Of a stretch of DNA of 64,000 nt, positions 18,833 through 28,607 are shown one piece after another. The notes below the pieces were generated by a model. The model had not been told where the DNA came from and ran no database searches. It was given only the letters and a program-made list of their open reading frames with translations. The translations under genes were made by a program, and so were the position numbers. Within the stretch, counting starts at the first letter, position 1. The number at the start of each line of letters is the position of its first letter. The DNA lies in assembly GCF_018069805.1 (NCBI RefSeq), contig NZ_JAGPYN010000004.1:1-64000 (forward strand), read 5' to 3'. Source of the DNA: Pseudoalteromonas ostreae. Its GTDB lineage: Bacteria > Pseudomonadota > Gammaproteobacteria > Enterobacterales > Alteromonadaceae.

Positions 18833-19672
18833 TTATTCGGCAACTAATTGCTCGCTGCGATAAAAACCTGATGAATCGCTTAATAAGTTAACTAGCTCAG
18901 GTAACACCTTATCCATAGTTTGTTTTAACTTCCACGGTGGATTAATCACTATCATCCCCGATGCAGTCATGCCATGCACCTCAGTATCACCTTCAGTCGC
19001 CAATTCAAATAACTGAATGTTACGCATACCTGAAGCAATCAACCCCTCTTCCATACGCTCAATCCGCTCTCTGTCGACCACAGGATACCAAATCATGTAA
19101 GTGCCAGTAGCAAAGCGTTGATAAGCCTTCGTTAATGTTTTTACCACAGTGTCGTAATCGTCTTTAATTTCATAAGGTGGATCAATGAGTACACATGCTC
19201 TGCGCGAAGCGGGTGGTAATAACCCCACGAGGCCCGTAAAGCCATCCTCGCCGCGAACACGGATAGAGCGCTTACCGCTCATGTTTTCTTGTAGTAATGC
19301 TAAATCTCGCGGATGTAGCTCAAAAAACCAACCTTTATCTTGGCGACGCAAGAAGTGCTCTGCGATTTTCGGCGAACCCGGATAAAAAGCTAATTGTTCT
19401 GTGTCATTAAATGATTTAATTAAATCAATATAATCATTTAGTTCCTGATGCTCACTGCGATGTTGATAAAGCTTAGCAATGCCATTTAGGTATTCTTGCG
19501 TTTTTTGTGCATCAGCACTGGCTAATTCAAAAAAGCCAGCTCCTGAGTGAGTATCGATATAGTCCAATGGCTTATCTTTGAGCGTCTGGTAACTTAATAC
19601 CTGAGCTAATACCAAATGTTTAACGACATCGGCTGGGTTTCCAGCATGAAATGAGTGTCTGTAACTGAGCAT
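18833..19672 (-). CDS. rlmJ: 23S rRNA (adenine-2030-N6)-methyltransferase
   Basis: 279 residues. The start at 19672 (MLSYRHSFHAGNPADVVKH) matches the E. coli RlmJ N-terminus; nine extra upstream codons were rejected. It has the family's SAM-binding segment and the catalytic DPPYE-type motif (VLIDPPYEIKDDYD). It modifies A2030 of 23S rRNA. Single gene, ending in the shared terminator. Confidence 0.93.
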   Translation of the reverse strand: MLSYRHSFHAGNPADVVKHLVLAQVLSYQTLKDKPLDYIDTHSGAGFFELASADAQKTQEYLNGIAKLYQHRSEHQELNDYIDLIKSFNDTEQLAFYPGSPKIAEHFLRRQDKGWFFELHPRDLALLQENMSGKRSIRVRGEDGFTGLVGLLPPASRRACVLIDPPYEIKDDYDTVVKTLTKAYQRFATGTYMIWYPVVDRERIERMEEGLIASGMRNIQLFELATEGDTEVHGMTASGMIVINPPWKLKQTMDKVLPELVNLLSDSSGFYRSEQLVAE

Positions 19673-19894
19673 AATATAATTTCGCTTAAATAAACTCATT
19701 GAAGTTAGTTATATTCTACAACATAAAACGCCAAGGGTCATAAATTGCTGGCCATTAAGTGAACCACTTATGAACAAATTAGTCGCTAGCCTGAACAGCT
19801 TATTAACATTAAATAAAAATCAGCCAAAACACACGTAAATGCTGGCATATAAAGCAACTTTGCTTTACATTTGCATGACAATAATCACAGTTTT

Positions 19895-20137
19895 ATGAGC
19901 GCCTTTATGAATAACGATACCCTTTCTCAACTAGAACAATTGATCGACCAATTAATTAGCCAAAATTCACAGCTACAAACTCAGGTTAGCGAGCTTAAAG
20001 ATAAAAATAGTAAGCTAATCGATGAAAATGAAATTCTTCAACTTGAAGTACTTGAAAGTGAAGAAAAACAAAAAGACACCAGCACAACTTTAACGGGTTT
20101 ACTTGAGAAGCTACAAAGCGCCCAACAGGCTAACTAA
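19895..20137 (+). CDS. Small coiled-coil protein upstream of zapA (TIGR02449-like)
   Basis: About 80 residues, almost entirely coiled coil (heptads through SQLEQLIDQLISQNSQLQ and onward). In gammaproteobacteria a short coiled-coil protein of this kind often sits before zapA and may act with it. The start is uncertain: ATG at 19895 is used, with ATG at 19907 and TTG at 19871 also possible; none has a strong ribosome site. The stop overlaps the zapA start by one base, so the two are coupled. Confidence 0.7.
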   Translation: MSAFMNNDTLSQLEQLIDQLISQNSQLQTQVSELKDKNSKLIDENEILQLEVLESEEKQKDTSTTLTGLLEKLQSAQQAN

Positions 20138-20436
20138 TGTCTGAGCTGCAAAACCAGCGAGTCACAGTTGAGTTGCTTGGTAAAGAGCAGCAATTTGCTT
20201 GCCCAGCTGGGCAAGAGGATGCACTCATTGCATCAGCCAAATACTTAAATGATTTGGTTGATCAAATGAAGCAGCGCTCAACAGTGCGCAATGATCAAAA
20301 AGCCTTATTAATGGCAGCCTTGAATATTAGCCATGAGTTACTCGAAGCAAAAACACAGCAAAGCGTTACCCAACAGCAGCAGGATCAACTCATCGATAAG
20401 CTCAGTGCTTACTTAGGGCAATCGTCAGCCGAATAA
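20137..20436 (+). CDS. zapA: Cell-division Z-ring stabiliser
   Basis: 99 residues: N-terminal globular head (VTVELLGKEQQFACPAGQE) and C-terminal coiled helix. It bundles FtsZ protofilaments at midcell. Length and head sequence match ZapA. It is coupled to the small coiled-coil gene before it. In many relatives 6S RNA and a folate ligase gene follow; here a terminator and an unrelated hydrolase follow instead. Confidence 0.92.
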   Translation: MSELQNQRVTVELLGKEQQFACPAGQEDALIASAKYLNDLVDQMKQRSTVRNDQKALLMAALNISHELLEAKTQQSVTQQQQDQLIDKLSAYLGQSSAE

Positions 20437-20461
20437 AAAAAAGCGCACTCGCGCTTTTTTT
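20435..20461 (+). terminator. Intrinsic terminator after zapA
   Basis: AAAAAAAAGCGC-actc-GCGCTTTTTTT, a perfect stem with T-run right at the zapA stop. Confidence 0.85.
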
Positions 20462-20544
20462 ATTATCTCGTGGATTCCAGTATCAATTAAAAACAAAATC
20501 AGCTAACTTGCCTATTTTATTTTCTCTATTTTGGCAATACTGTT

Positions 20545-21564
20545 ATGACTCACCCTTTTTATATCCCCACTCAGTTAACTGCACTTTTATTGCTAAGCTT
20601 TAGTCTTGTTGCACCCCGCTCTGCTGTTGCAGCAACACAGTGGCAAACAATCTCCCCTAACGTACAATTTTTAGAGCAGCAACGAGCCCTACGCTTTTAT
20701 GACTCAAACCAAGTGCTCATTGAAGGTGATAAATGCGCGCTAATGTTTGATGCCAGTGGCGACTTTGCCGCTGTTGAAGCAACCGTTAAGCAACTAAAAA
20801 GCACCTTAAAAACCCCCTTGTGTTACTTAGTTGCTAGTCACTTCCACGACGACCATTTACTGGGCATGGCTATTTTGCAGCATCATTTCCCCGATGCTCA
20901 ATTAATTGTCCATCAACAGCTTGCTACTGAATTTAGTCAACTCCAACAAACCTATACTAATAAACTTGATAGTTATGAAAAAAGTATCGAATTGAGTTTA
21001 CAGCGTTTAGCCCAGCAGCCCGAAGCGCAACAACAGCACTGGCAAAACAAACTCAACTTAGCTAAGCAGCGATTATTACGATGGCGCCAATATCAACTAC
21101 AACCACCACAAACTTACGTTGTTGATAGCTTAACCATTGAACTTGGCAACTACCCAGTCACGATTAACGCACACCAAGCCCATACTAATGTTGATTTAAC
21201 TCTCAGCGCCGAAAATCATCGCATTTTAGTCGGTGCTGATGTGGTTGATTGGCTACCTTATCCCGGCCATGGTAATTTTAATAACTGGTTGCAAATACTC
21301 ACACAACTTCACTCAGATCAGCGCATCAAGATAATCCTGCCTGGCCACGGAAGCGTACTAAAACGAGACGATTTACAGCAACCATTAAACTTTTTGCACG
21401 CGATACAACAGCATGTAACAAACTATCCAGAGCAAGATTTAGTGCAATTACAGCAAAGCTTTAATCAGCAGTTTGCGAAAGACTACCAAGTTGATGAGAT
21501 AGCACGAAAAGCTTACCCGCTGTTTCTAGAGGCTGGACTTAAACGAGTTAAACAGTCAAAATAG
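20545..21564 (+). CDS. Secreted metallo-beta-lactamase-fold hydrolase
   Basis: 339 residues with a signal peptide (ends near SAVAATQ). The metal motif is SHFHDDHLLG (HxHxDH), with further ligands in AHTNVD, GADVVDW and LPGHG. The middle (residues about 125-195) is a long Gln-rich helical insertion. The fold binds two zinc ions and hydrolyses lactams, lactones or thioesters; substrate here is unknown. It could be a periplasmic beta-lactamase or a lactonase, but neither is supported beyond fold. Single gene between zapA and mltD. Confidence 0.78.
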   Translation: MTHPFYIPTQLTALLLLSFSLVAPRSAVAATQWQTISPNVQFLEQQRALRFYDSNQVLIEGDKCALMFDASGDFAAVEATVKQLKSTLKTPLCYLVASHFHDDHLLGMAILQHHFPDAQLIVHQQLATEFSQLQQTYTNKLDSYEKSIELSLQRLAQQPEAQQQHWQNKLNLAKQRLLRWRQYQLQPPQTYVVDSLTIELGNYPVTINAHQAHTNVDLTLSAENHRILVGADVVDWLPYPGHGNFNNWLQILTQLHSDQRIKIILPGHGSVLKRDDLQQPLNFLHAIQQHVTNYPEQDLVQLQQSFNQQFAKDYQVDEIARKAYPLFLEAGLKRVKQSK

Positions 21565-21612
21565 CGCTCGCACGTGGATGTGCTAGACTTTTAAAAGGAT
21601 ATTAATTTAGTG

Positions 21613-23109
21613 ATGTTTATGCGCAGTTACCTCTTAGCCCTGTTTGTGACTTTAATTTTACTATCCGGTTGCCAAACAACTGAGCCACATTCAGCGCCAA
21701 GTGATACTGTGCAAGCTCCGGTTATTTTTAATCACGTTAAACCGTCATCAAATAGCTCAGCACAGCCCACAGATACCAAGCATAAAAAACAAAAAATAAC
21801 ATTAACAGCTCCAGCGCAACAAGCCGCTACATCACCTCAAGCGCACACTCGCAATAAAGATTTATGGCGACATATAGCCGACAACTTAACCATTCAAATT
21901 TACCTAAACAAAGCACTAAATAAACGGATTACCTGGTATACCAAGCAACCAAAATACTTACAGGTTGTCAGTGCCCGGGCTGCGCCTTATCTTTATCATA
22001 TTGTTAGTAAAATAGAGCAACGTAAGTTACCCATGGAATTAGCTTTATTGCCTTTTGTAGAAAGTGACTTTCGCCCGACTATTAGCTCCTCAGAACAAGC
22101 TGTTGGGGTATGGCAATTAGTCGGTGCGACGGCTCATCACTTCGGCATAAAATCAGATCAATGGTATGACGGGCGCAAAGATGTTCCCGCTTCAACAGAT
22201 GCCGCTTTGGCCTATTTAGAGTATTTACATAAGCGCTTTGATGGCGACTGGCTACATGCATTAGCGGCTTATAATAGTGGCGAAGGACGTGTAAAGCGCG
22301 CCATCGCAGAAAATAAAAAGCGCGGCAAAAGCACTGATTACTGGTCGTTGAAATTACCCAAAGAAACCTCTGAATACGTGCCAAAGCTAATGGCATTAAG
22401 CTACTTAATACAAAACCCTCAGCGCGGATTATACCGCCCTAAACTTGCCAACAAAGCCCTTACAACTGAGCTTAACGTTGGCCAGCAATTTGATTTTTCG
22501 GTGATCGCCAATTTATCTGGTATTGGTCGCAGCCAACTACACAAACTCAATCCTGGCTATTTAAAAAACCAAAGCTCACCTAATGGTCCTCATACTTTAT
22601 TACTACCACTGCAACAGCAAAGCTTATTAAGCAGCCAGTTCTTTAAAAATAATTTCACTGGCGAATATACAGTGAAAAAAAATGATACTTTGTACTCGAT
22701 TGCCCGTCGTTTTGGATTATCAGTTAACAAACTAAAAGCGATGAATAACAAAACCTCTAATTTAATCGGTATTGGTGAAGCACTGATAGTTGGCCAACCT
22801 CGCACCATGCCAGACTCGTTAACTATCAATTATAAAATCAGTCCTTACCTTGAACAAACTGAAATAGCGATCCCCACTATCGCAATCCAGTACCAGGTAA
22901 AGCCTGGTGATACTATCTGGGGAATTAGCCAATTGTATGACGTGCCGCACAGTGATTTAGCCCAGTGGAATAAACTTAATGCGTCGAGTATTTTAACGCC
23001 AGGCACGCAGCTGGTGCTACATTTGCCGCAAGCAACAAAGGCCGTATCACAATTGCATGACGAAGGTTTACTTTCAGAGCTTGCTAGAACCTTAAAGCAA
23101 CCACACTAA
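21613..23109 (+). CDS. mltD: Membrane-bound lytic murein transglycosylase D
   Basis: About 498 residues: lipoprotein signal (LLSGC), SLT catalytic domain (residues about 125-285; LPFVESDFRP carries the catalytic Glu) and two LysM domains (about 348-392 and 425-470; YTVKKNDTLYSIARRFG and YQVKPGDTIWGISQLYD). It cleaves peptidoglycan glycan strands from the outer membrane. GTG at 21610 is an alternative start; AAGGAT lies 10-13 bases upstream of either. The middle region is rich in Gln/Ser/Pro. Confidence 0.93.
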   Translation: MFMRSYLLALFVTLILLSGCQTTEPHSAPSDTVQAPVIFNHVKPSSNSSAQPTDTKHKKQKITLTAPAQQAATSPQAHTRNKDLWRHIADNLTIQIYLNKALNKRITWYTKQPKYLQVVSARAAPYLYHIVSKIEQRKLPMELALLPFVESDFRPTISSSEQAVGVWQLVGATAHHFGIKSDQWYDGRKDVPASTDAALAYLEYLHKRFDGDWLHALAAYNSGEGRVKRAIAENKKRGKSTDYWSLKLPKETSEYVPKLMALSYLIQNPQRGLYRPKLANKALTTELNVGQQFDFSVIANLSGIGRSQLHKLNPGYLKNQSSPNGPHTLLLPLQQQSLLSSQFFKNNFTGEYTVKKNDTLYSIARRFGLSVNKLKAMNNKTSNLIGIGEALIVGQPRTMPDSLTINYKISPYLEQTEIAIPTIAIQYQVKPGDTIWGISQLYDVPHSDLAQWNKLNASSILTPGTQLVLHLPQATKAVSQLHDEGLLSELARTLKQPH

Positions 23110-23185
23110 CCGAACCAGTAGTTTATAATCGTGCTTATTTAGCGTAAAATTAGCTTTTCATTCCAGTAAAATTAAAGAGATCGGC

Positions 23186-23674
23186 ATGCAAATTAGCAAA
23201 AACTCGGCAGTTGAATTTCACTACACATTAAGTGAAGCGGGCGAGCAACTAGAAACAAGTACTGGCAGTGAGCCGCTAACCTATATTCATGGTTTGGAAG
23301 GTATGCTTCCAGGTCTTGAAACAGCTCTTGAAGGCAAGGCTGCTGGCGATAGCTTCAGCGTGACACTTACACCGAGTGAATCTTACGGTGAACGTGTTGA
23401 TGATCTTATTCAACGCATTCCTCTTAAACACCTGCAAGGTGACACTAAAGTATGGAAGCCAGGTATGACAGCAATGGTTAGCTCTAATCAAGGCCGTCAT
23501 CAAGTAACGATCGTGAAAGTAGGTCGTTTCAATGCTGATTGTGATTTAAACCACCCATTTGCAGGCAAAACTCTCACGTTTGATGTACAAGTACTTAGCG
23601 TACGTGAAGCAACCAGCGAAGAAGTATCACACGGCCATGTCCATAGCGAAGGCGGTTGTGGTCACAACCACTAA
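23186..23674 (+). CDS. SlyD-like FKBP peptidyl-prolyl isomerase
   Basis: 162 residues: FKBP fold with the insert-in-flap region (VKVGRFNADCDLNHPFAGKTLTFDV) and the SlyD/FkpB signature LTPSESYG. The tail HVHSEGGCGHNH is metal-binding, a shorter version of the SlyD tail. It accelerates proline isomerisation and chaperones metalloproteins in the cytosol. Nine bases separate it from the SDR gene, so co-transcription is possible though functionally unrelated. Confidence 0.9.
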   Translation: MQISKNSAVEFHYTLSEAGEQLETSTGSEPLTYIHGLEGMLPGLETALEGKAAGDSFSVTLTPSESYGERVDDLIQRIPLKHLQGDTKVWKPGMTAMVSSNQGRHQVTIVKVGRFNADCDLNHPFAGKTLTFDVQVLSVREATSEEVSHGHVHSEGGCGHNH

Positions 23675-23683
23675 GGAAATACC

Positions 23684-24412
23684 ATGTCAAAGGTTGCTAT
23701 CGTTACAGGCGGCAGTAAAGGTATAGGCCGTGCTGTTGTTAAGCGTTTTCTAAATAATGGTTTCCAAGTACACAACCTTGATCTAGAACCTGCAGATTTA
23801 GGCACTTGGCACCACTGCGATGTTAGTGATGTCAGCGCAGTAAAAACAGTTATTGCAAAGATTGCCAGTAATGGCAAATGTATAGATGTGTTGGTATCGA
23901 ATGCCGGCCGTCATCTAAGCGCGACAATTGAAGACACTGACGAAGCAACCTTCGATAGCTTGTTTGCACTTAATGTTAAAGGTGCCTACGCGGCAATTCA
24001 AAGCGTATTACCAAGCATGAAAGCACAACGCAATGGGGCGATTATTTTAATTGCCTCAGATCAGGCCATCATAGCTAAAAACAACTCGTTTGCGTATAAC
24101 CTGACCAAACATGCGTTAGCCTCAATGGCAAAAACCACTGCACTGGATTACGCCCAGTTTAATATTCGCGCCAATGCAGTGTGCCCAGGCACCATAGAAA
24201 CACCACTTTTTCATAATGCAATCGACGCATATTGTGCTCGTAGTGGCGCCGATAAAGCCACTATAGTTGCCGAAGAAGGCGCATTACAGCCACTTGGTCG
24301 ATTAGGCCAAGCTGATGAAGTCGCTGCATTAGTTACGTTTTTAGCCAGTGATGATGCCAGCTTTATTACTGGCAGTTTGCAAAGTATTGACGGTGGTTAC
24401 ACCGCGCAATGA
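23684..24412 (+). CDS. SDR-family oxidoreductase, sugar-dehydrogenase-like
   Basis: 242 residues, classical short-chain dehydrogenase: cofactor loop TGGSKGIG (residues 8-15), SNAGR, catalytic IAS-then-YNLTK (Ser, Tyr, Lys), and the C-terminal GSLQSIDGGYT. Sequence style is like L-fucose / 2-keto-3-deoxy-sugar-acid dehydrogenases. Its stop overlaps the start of the amidohydrolase (ATGA), a strong sign they act on the same substrate, perhaps a sugar and its lactone. Exact substrate unknown. Confidence 0.83.
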   Translation: MSKVAIVTGGSKGIGRAVVKRFLNNGFQVHNLDLEPADLGTWHHCDVSDVSAVKTVIAKIASNGKCIDVLVSNAGRHLSATIEDTDEATFDSLFALNVKGAYAAIQSVLPSMKAQRNGAIILIASDQAIIAKNNSFAYNLTKHALASMAKTTALDYAQFNIRANAVCPGTIETPLFHNAIDAYCARSGADKATIVAEEGALQPLGRLGQADEVAALVTFLASDDASFITGSLQSIDGGYTAQ

Positions 24413-25251
24413 GTGAACGTATTATTGACCCTCACGTACACTTTTTTAATTTAGTCCAAGGGCGATATGATTGGCTACAAGGTAACAATCCTGTGCCTTG
24501 GCCAAATTTAGATACGATTAAAGCGCCCATAAGTGTTAACCAATTACAGCATACAAGTCAGTTTGAAATTGCAGGCCTAGTACACATTGAAGCAGGCTTT
24601 GATAACCAGCACCCCATCAATGAACTGCACTGGCTAGCTGAGCACTTAAGTGGCCACAATTATAAAGCTATCAGCTTTGCCAATATTAACAGTCGTCCCG
24701 ATGATTTTAATAATGCAATTATTGCTTTATCACACCCAAGCTTAGTGGGCATTAGAGATATCACCGAAGGCGCTGATGCCATGCGTTTAAGCCATGCTAC
24801 ATGCCTGGATAACTTAGCGCTATTAGCCAGTAAGCAGCTGATATTTGAAGCTCAATTTGAAGTTGAAAAGCTTACGATTACCCAACAGCTAATCAACTAC
24901 TGCCAACAACTTCCGCATTTACAATTAATAATAAACCATGCGGGTTTACCCAATAATCTGTCAATTTGGCAACAGGGGATCAGCCAATTAGCGCAACTAC
25001 CTAACTGTTGGATTAAATTTTCAGGCTTTGAGCTGCTCACCGCACAGCTGCAAACTCAGCAACAGCAGTGTTTTAACTTTATCCTGCAACACTTTGGTCA
25101 GCACCGCGTTATGTTTGCTAGTAATTTCCCTGTATGTCAAATCAACGCGAGTTATCAACAGCGTTGGTCAAACCATTTTGAGCTGTGTAATACTCATAGC
25201 GTATGGCAACAACTTAGCTACAAAAATGCGCAGCACTGCTACCAAGTTTAA
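24409..25251 (+). CDS. Amidohydrolase (COG3618-type), lactonase-like
   Basis: 280 residues, TIM barrel with metal ligands DPHVHFF at the N-terminus, INHAG in the middle and MFASNFPV near the end. This matches L-rhamnono- / L-fucono-lactonase and 2-pyrone-dicarboxylate hydrolases. The third conserved site reads SNFP rather than the SDWP of some relatives, typical for the lactonase branch. It would hydrolyse the lactone made by the coupled SDR. Gln-rich loop near residues 220-230. Confidence 0.82.
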   Translation: MSERIIDPHVHFFNLVQGRYDWLQGNNPVPWPNLDTIKAPISVNQLQHTSQFEIAGLVHIEAGFDNQHPINELHWLAEHLSGHNYKAISFANINSRPDDFNNAIIALSHPSLVGIRDITEGADAMRLSHATCLDNLALLASKQLIFEAQFEVEKLTITQQLINYCQQLPHLQLIINHAGLPNNLSIWQQGISQLAQLPNCWIKFSGFELLTAQLQTQQQQCFNFILQHFGQHRVMFASNFPVCQINASYQQRWSNHFELCNTHSVWQQLSYKNAQHCYQV

Positions 25252-25301
25252 TTAAAAACCGCTATATTGAGTTTATATTGTATAAAAAATAGATCATCAC
25301 T

Positions 25302-26879
25302 ATGGCTGTTTCCTCTATTCAAAAGCTCACTATTGGGCTTTTCAATGTTTCTTTTCTAGCGCTTCTTTCTGGCTGTGGTGGCGGTAGTACAATGACCGAC
25401 AATGACAATAACAGCAATGGTGATGGCGACACTAGTAACAAAATCAATTGGACACAAGGTGTATTTCAACCCTCTAGTAATTTTTATCAACAATGCCAAG
25501 CATTAAACGAAAAGCACTGGCTGCGCTCATGGAGCAATGAAACCTACCTTTGGTATGACGAAATTATCGATCGTGATCCAGCGCTTACCCCTGCTGTAAG
25601 TGAATATTTTAAATTGCTAAAAACAGAGAAAATTACCGAGTCAGGCGCAAATAAAGATAACTTTCACTCTAGCCTGCCGACTGCACAATGGAAAGCCCAA
25701 AGCCAATCAGGGGTAACCTTCGGCTATGGTTTTAACGTTAAATTAATAAGCTCTACGGCACCGCGCCAAGGTGTGATCAGCTATACAGAGCCCAATTCAC
25801 CTGCAAATGCGCAAAATATTGCCCGCGGCTTTGAGATTTTAGAAATCGATGGTGTTGATTTTATCAATGCCAGCACGCAAGCAGAGGTCGATATCCTCAA
25901 CGCGGGTTTATATCCAACTCAAACCGGTAAAAGTACTACCTTCGTATTCAAAGATATAAATACCGATGAAACCCGCGAAGTTATTTTAAACTCGCAAACG
26001 ATTACTTCTAAGCCAGTCACAAACGTGAAGACCTTAGCTGATGGCACTGTTGGTTACTTTCAATTTAATAGCCACAATGCAATTGCTGAAAAACCGCTTT
26101 ATGATGCCTTTAATAATCTCAAAGCAAGTAATGTCACTGATCTGATTATTGATATTCGTTATAATGGCGGTGGTTTTTTACAAATGGCCAGTCAAGTTGC
26201 TTATATGATCGCAGGCCCCGCTAACACCAACGGTAAAATTTTCGAAAAAACCATTTTTAACGATCAACACCCTATTTTTAATCCAATTGATGGGAAGCGC
26301 TTAGAGCCCGTTATGTTCACCGATGAATTTGTTGGCTTTGCTGATGATCCAGCTCTAGTTGCTGGCACTCCATTACCGAGCCTTAACTTAAAACGTGTTT
26401 ATTTACTAACCACTAGTAGCACTTGCTCTGCCAGTGAGGCAATTATAAATGGCTTACGCGGTGCAGATATTGAGGTAATTCAAATTGGCTCTGGTACTTG
26501 TGGAAAGCCATACGGTTTTTATCCCACCGATAACTGCGATACAACTTACTTTAGTATTCAATTTACCGGTGAAAACAATAAAGGTTTTGGTGAATATTCA
26601 GATGGTTTTGCGCCACAAAACACCACTGACAATGCCCGCTTACCAGTGCGCATAGCCGGTTGCGCCGTTGCTGATGACTTTAGCCACCAGTTAGGCGATC
26701 CTGAAGAAGCGGTGCTCAAAGCCGCGTTGGGTTATCGTGATAATGGTAGTTGTCCAGCAGCCAGTTCAATAGCCAGTAAGCAAGGTTTTGCACCGGCACG
26801 CTTTGGTGACACACCAGCCGTACAGGACAGCCGTGCAGCAACTTTGGCTGAACAAAACAAAATATTACCAAGGCAATAA
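25302..26879 (+). CDS. S41-family (C-terminal processing) peptidase lipoprotein
   Basis: 525 residues: lipoprotein signal (LLSGCGGG, Cys25), low-complexity Asn/Asp linker (TDNDNNSNGDGD), N-terminal helical part, PDZ-like segment (GVISYTEPNSPANAQNIARG), then the S41 domain (residues about 245-500) with DIRYNGGG and the catalytic TSSTCSASEA. It is an outer-membrane or periplasmic serine protease of the CtpA type that processes C-termini. Nineteen bases separate it from the next small lipoprotein gene, so they may be co-expressed. Confidence 0.87.
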   Translation: MAVSSIQKLTIGLFNVSFLALLSGCGGGSTMTDNDNNSNGDGDTSNKINWTQGVFQPSSNFYQQCQALNEKHWLRSWSNETYLWYDEIIDRDPALTPAVSEYFKLLKTEKITESGANKDNFHSSLPTAQWKAQSQSGVTFGYGFNVKLISSTAPRQGVISYTEPNSPANAQNIARGFEILEIDGVDFINASTQAEVDILNAGLYPTQTGKSTTFVFKDINTDETREVILNSQTITSKPVTNVKTLADGTVGYFQFNSHNAIAEKPLYDAFNNLKASNVTDLIIDIRYNGGGFLQMASQVAYMIAGPANTNGKIFEKTIFNDQHPIFNPIDGKRLEPVMFTDEFVGFADDPALVAGTPLPSLNLKRVYLLTTSSTCSASEAIINGLRGADIEVIQIGSGTCGKPYGFYPTDNCDTTYFSIQFTGENNKGFGEYSDGFAPQNTTDNARLPVRIAGCAVADDFSHQLGDPEEAVLKAALGYRDNGSCPAASSIASKQGFAPARFGDTPAVQDSRAATLAEQNKILPRQ

Positions 26880-26897
26880 GCTATTAAGGCCACTACA

Positions 26898-27275
26898 ATG
26901 CTAAACAAAAAAGTATCATTCATAATAGCGGCATTACTGCTATATGGCTGTACAACAGCAGAAACCGCAACGCCCAAATTACAACATGCACTACTAACCA
27001 AACCACAAAGTGAACTCATCGCACAGGGTATTGCTCGCCTGATGCGTACTGAGAATATTGCAGTCGCTGATGATGTATTTATGCAGCGTAGTTTAATGGT
27101 AGTAGATAACGTTACTAAAACCGATGAACTTGGCAACCCAATTATGGGCAAACAACTCAATATGCCTGACCGTTATGAGCTGCTGATCAAAAATGAGCTT
27201 TGTTTTGTTAGGCATTTAGATAGTAAGGCCACAGAGCCATTGCCGAATGTACAATGTAAGGTGAATGATATCTAG
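26898..27275 (+). CDS. Small lipoprotein of unknown function
   Basis: 125 residues with a lipoprotein signal (ALLLYGC, Cys18) and a soluble domain with one helix and several strands; two Cys (LCFV and VQCK) could pair. It follows the S41 protease closely and may be its partner or substrate. No family recognised. Confidence 0.6.
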   Translation: MLNKKVSFIIAALLLYGCTTAETATPKLQHALLTKPQSELIAQGIARLMRTENIAVADDVFMQRSLMVVDNVTKTDELGNPIMGKQLNMPDRYELLIKNELCFVRHLDSKATEPLPNVQCKVNDI

Positions 27276-27357
27276 GTGCTAGGAAAATTTTAACGCTTTG
27301 AATTAGTAAGAAATAGCTTTAAATTTGCAAAGGTCAAAATAGATAAACTTAATGAAT

Positions 27358-27379
27358 AGCGAGCTGGATTTAGCTCGCT
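27358..27379. terminator. Hairpin between convergent genes
   Basis: AGCGAGCT-ggattt-AGCTCGCT perfect stem. T-run is poor, so termination is only probable. Confidence 0.45.
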
Positions 27380-27403
27380 ACTCATAGCTCGTAACTTATG
27401 ATT

Positions 27404-28579
27404 TTATTTGATCTCAACGCGTTGTGAACGCATCACGATTTCGTCGTTAAGTTCAATACCAATACCCGGCTCTTCAGACACTTCAAAGAAACCATTTTTA
27501 GGCTGTGGATCTTGCAAGCATAACTCACGGTTCCACTTTTTAATTGCATAAGTGTGATGCTCATGAATTAAGAAATTTGGAATAGCCGTTTCTAAATGTA
27601 ATGATGCTGCGGTTGCAACTGGCCCACCACAGACGTGAGCCTGAATACGCACATCAAAAATATCAGCGTAATCACACACTTTTTTAGTTTCAGTAAAACC
27701 ACCGCATAAACCGATATCTGGCTGTAATACATTAATACTTTGATCTTCTAAATAAGGGCGCACACCCCAACGATTATATAAACGCTCGCCACCGGCAATT
27801 GGCACTGATACTTTATCTGCCACTTTGGCATGTAACGAATGATTTAAGTAGTTAACTGGTTCTTCATAAAACATACAGTCAAATTCTTTAGCGATTTCAC
27901 CGATTTGAATAGCAGAGGTAACACCCGGTAAACTGTGGCATTCAAAAATGATATCGACTTCATCACCAACAGCTTCACGAATTGCCTGCATACGGGCGCG
28001 ATATAGCTTCATTTCAGCACGTGAAATAATGTTAGTGCGGTCGTAATAGGTATTGCCGTCTTTATCATATTGGATCGGATCAACTTTAACGGCATCGTAG
28101 CCTTCAGCCACTGCTTTTAACGCCGCTTCTGCGTATTCTTTTGGATGTACCAGAGCTTTAAAATCAGCATCCCAATCAAACTGTAATTGCGAAGCATAAG
28201 TACGCAGCTTGTCGTTAACTTTACCGCCTAGCAACTGATACACAGGTAAGCCTAATGCTTTGCCCTTAATGTCCCATAAAGCGGTGTCTATGGCACTCAT
28301 TGCGGCATAAACTACAGGCCCCCCACCTAACCCCCAAAAGCTTTCACGCAACATACGCGACCACAACTTTTCGGTTTGAAATGGGTCGTGACCAATTAAG
28401 AAAGCATCAGCCATTTCTTTGATCATAGCAGCAGCAGCACTGTGCCCTAAATCATAAGCAAGGCCTGCTTCGCCAACCCCGCTAATACCTTCATCAGTAT
28501 GAATACGGACAAATACTGGAGTCCAAGCAGGTCTGTCTGGACAGTGGATATCAAACACTTCAACGCGATTAACTTTCAT
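27404..28579 (-). CDS. Mandelate-racemase/muconate-lactonising family sugar-acid dehydratase
   Basis: 391 residues, enolase superfamily: N-terminal capping domain (to about 120), TIM barrel after. Metal ligands are Glu in IIFECHS, Glu in FYEEPV and Glu in AGGERLY. His in FECHS and HVCGGPVA matches the general acid/base pair of galactonate-dehydratase-like members. AVKVDP supplies the Lys. It would dehydrate a sugar acid to a 2-keto-3-deoxy acid. Located 28 bases after the class II aldolase-like gene on the same strand, so one operon. Specific substrate cannot be told. Confidence 0.84.
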   Translation of the reverse strand: MKVNRVEVFDIHCPDRPAWTPVFVRIHTDEGISGVGEAGLAYDLGHSAAAAMIKEMADAFLIGHDPFQTEKLWSRMLRESFWGLGGGPVVYAAMSAIDTALWDIKGKALGLPVYQLLGGKVNDKLRTYASQLQFDWDADFKALVHPKEYAEAALKAVAEGYDAVKVDPIQYDKDGNTYYDRTNIISRAEMKLYRARMQAIREAVGDEVDIIFECHSLPGVTSAIQIGEIAKEFDCMFYEEPVNYLNHSLHAKVADKVSVPIAGGERLYNRWGVRPYLEDQSINVLQPDIGLCGGFTETKKVCDYADIFDVRIQAHVCGGPVATAASLHLETAIPNFLIHEHHTYAIKKWNRELCLQDPQPKNGFFEVSEEPGIGIELNDEIVMRSQRVEIK

Positions 28580-28607
28580 GACAATTCCTTATTAACCAAG
28601 GCTTAGG

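Noticed and set aside
20462..20544. 6S RNA after zapA
   Set aside because: Gap is too short (about 80 bases) and lacks the long rod-like fold.
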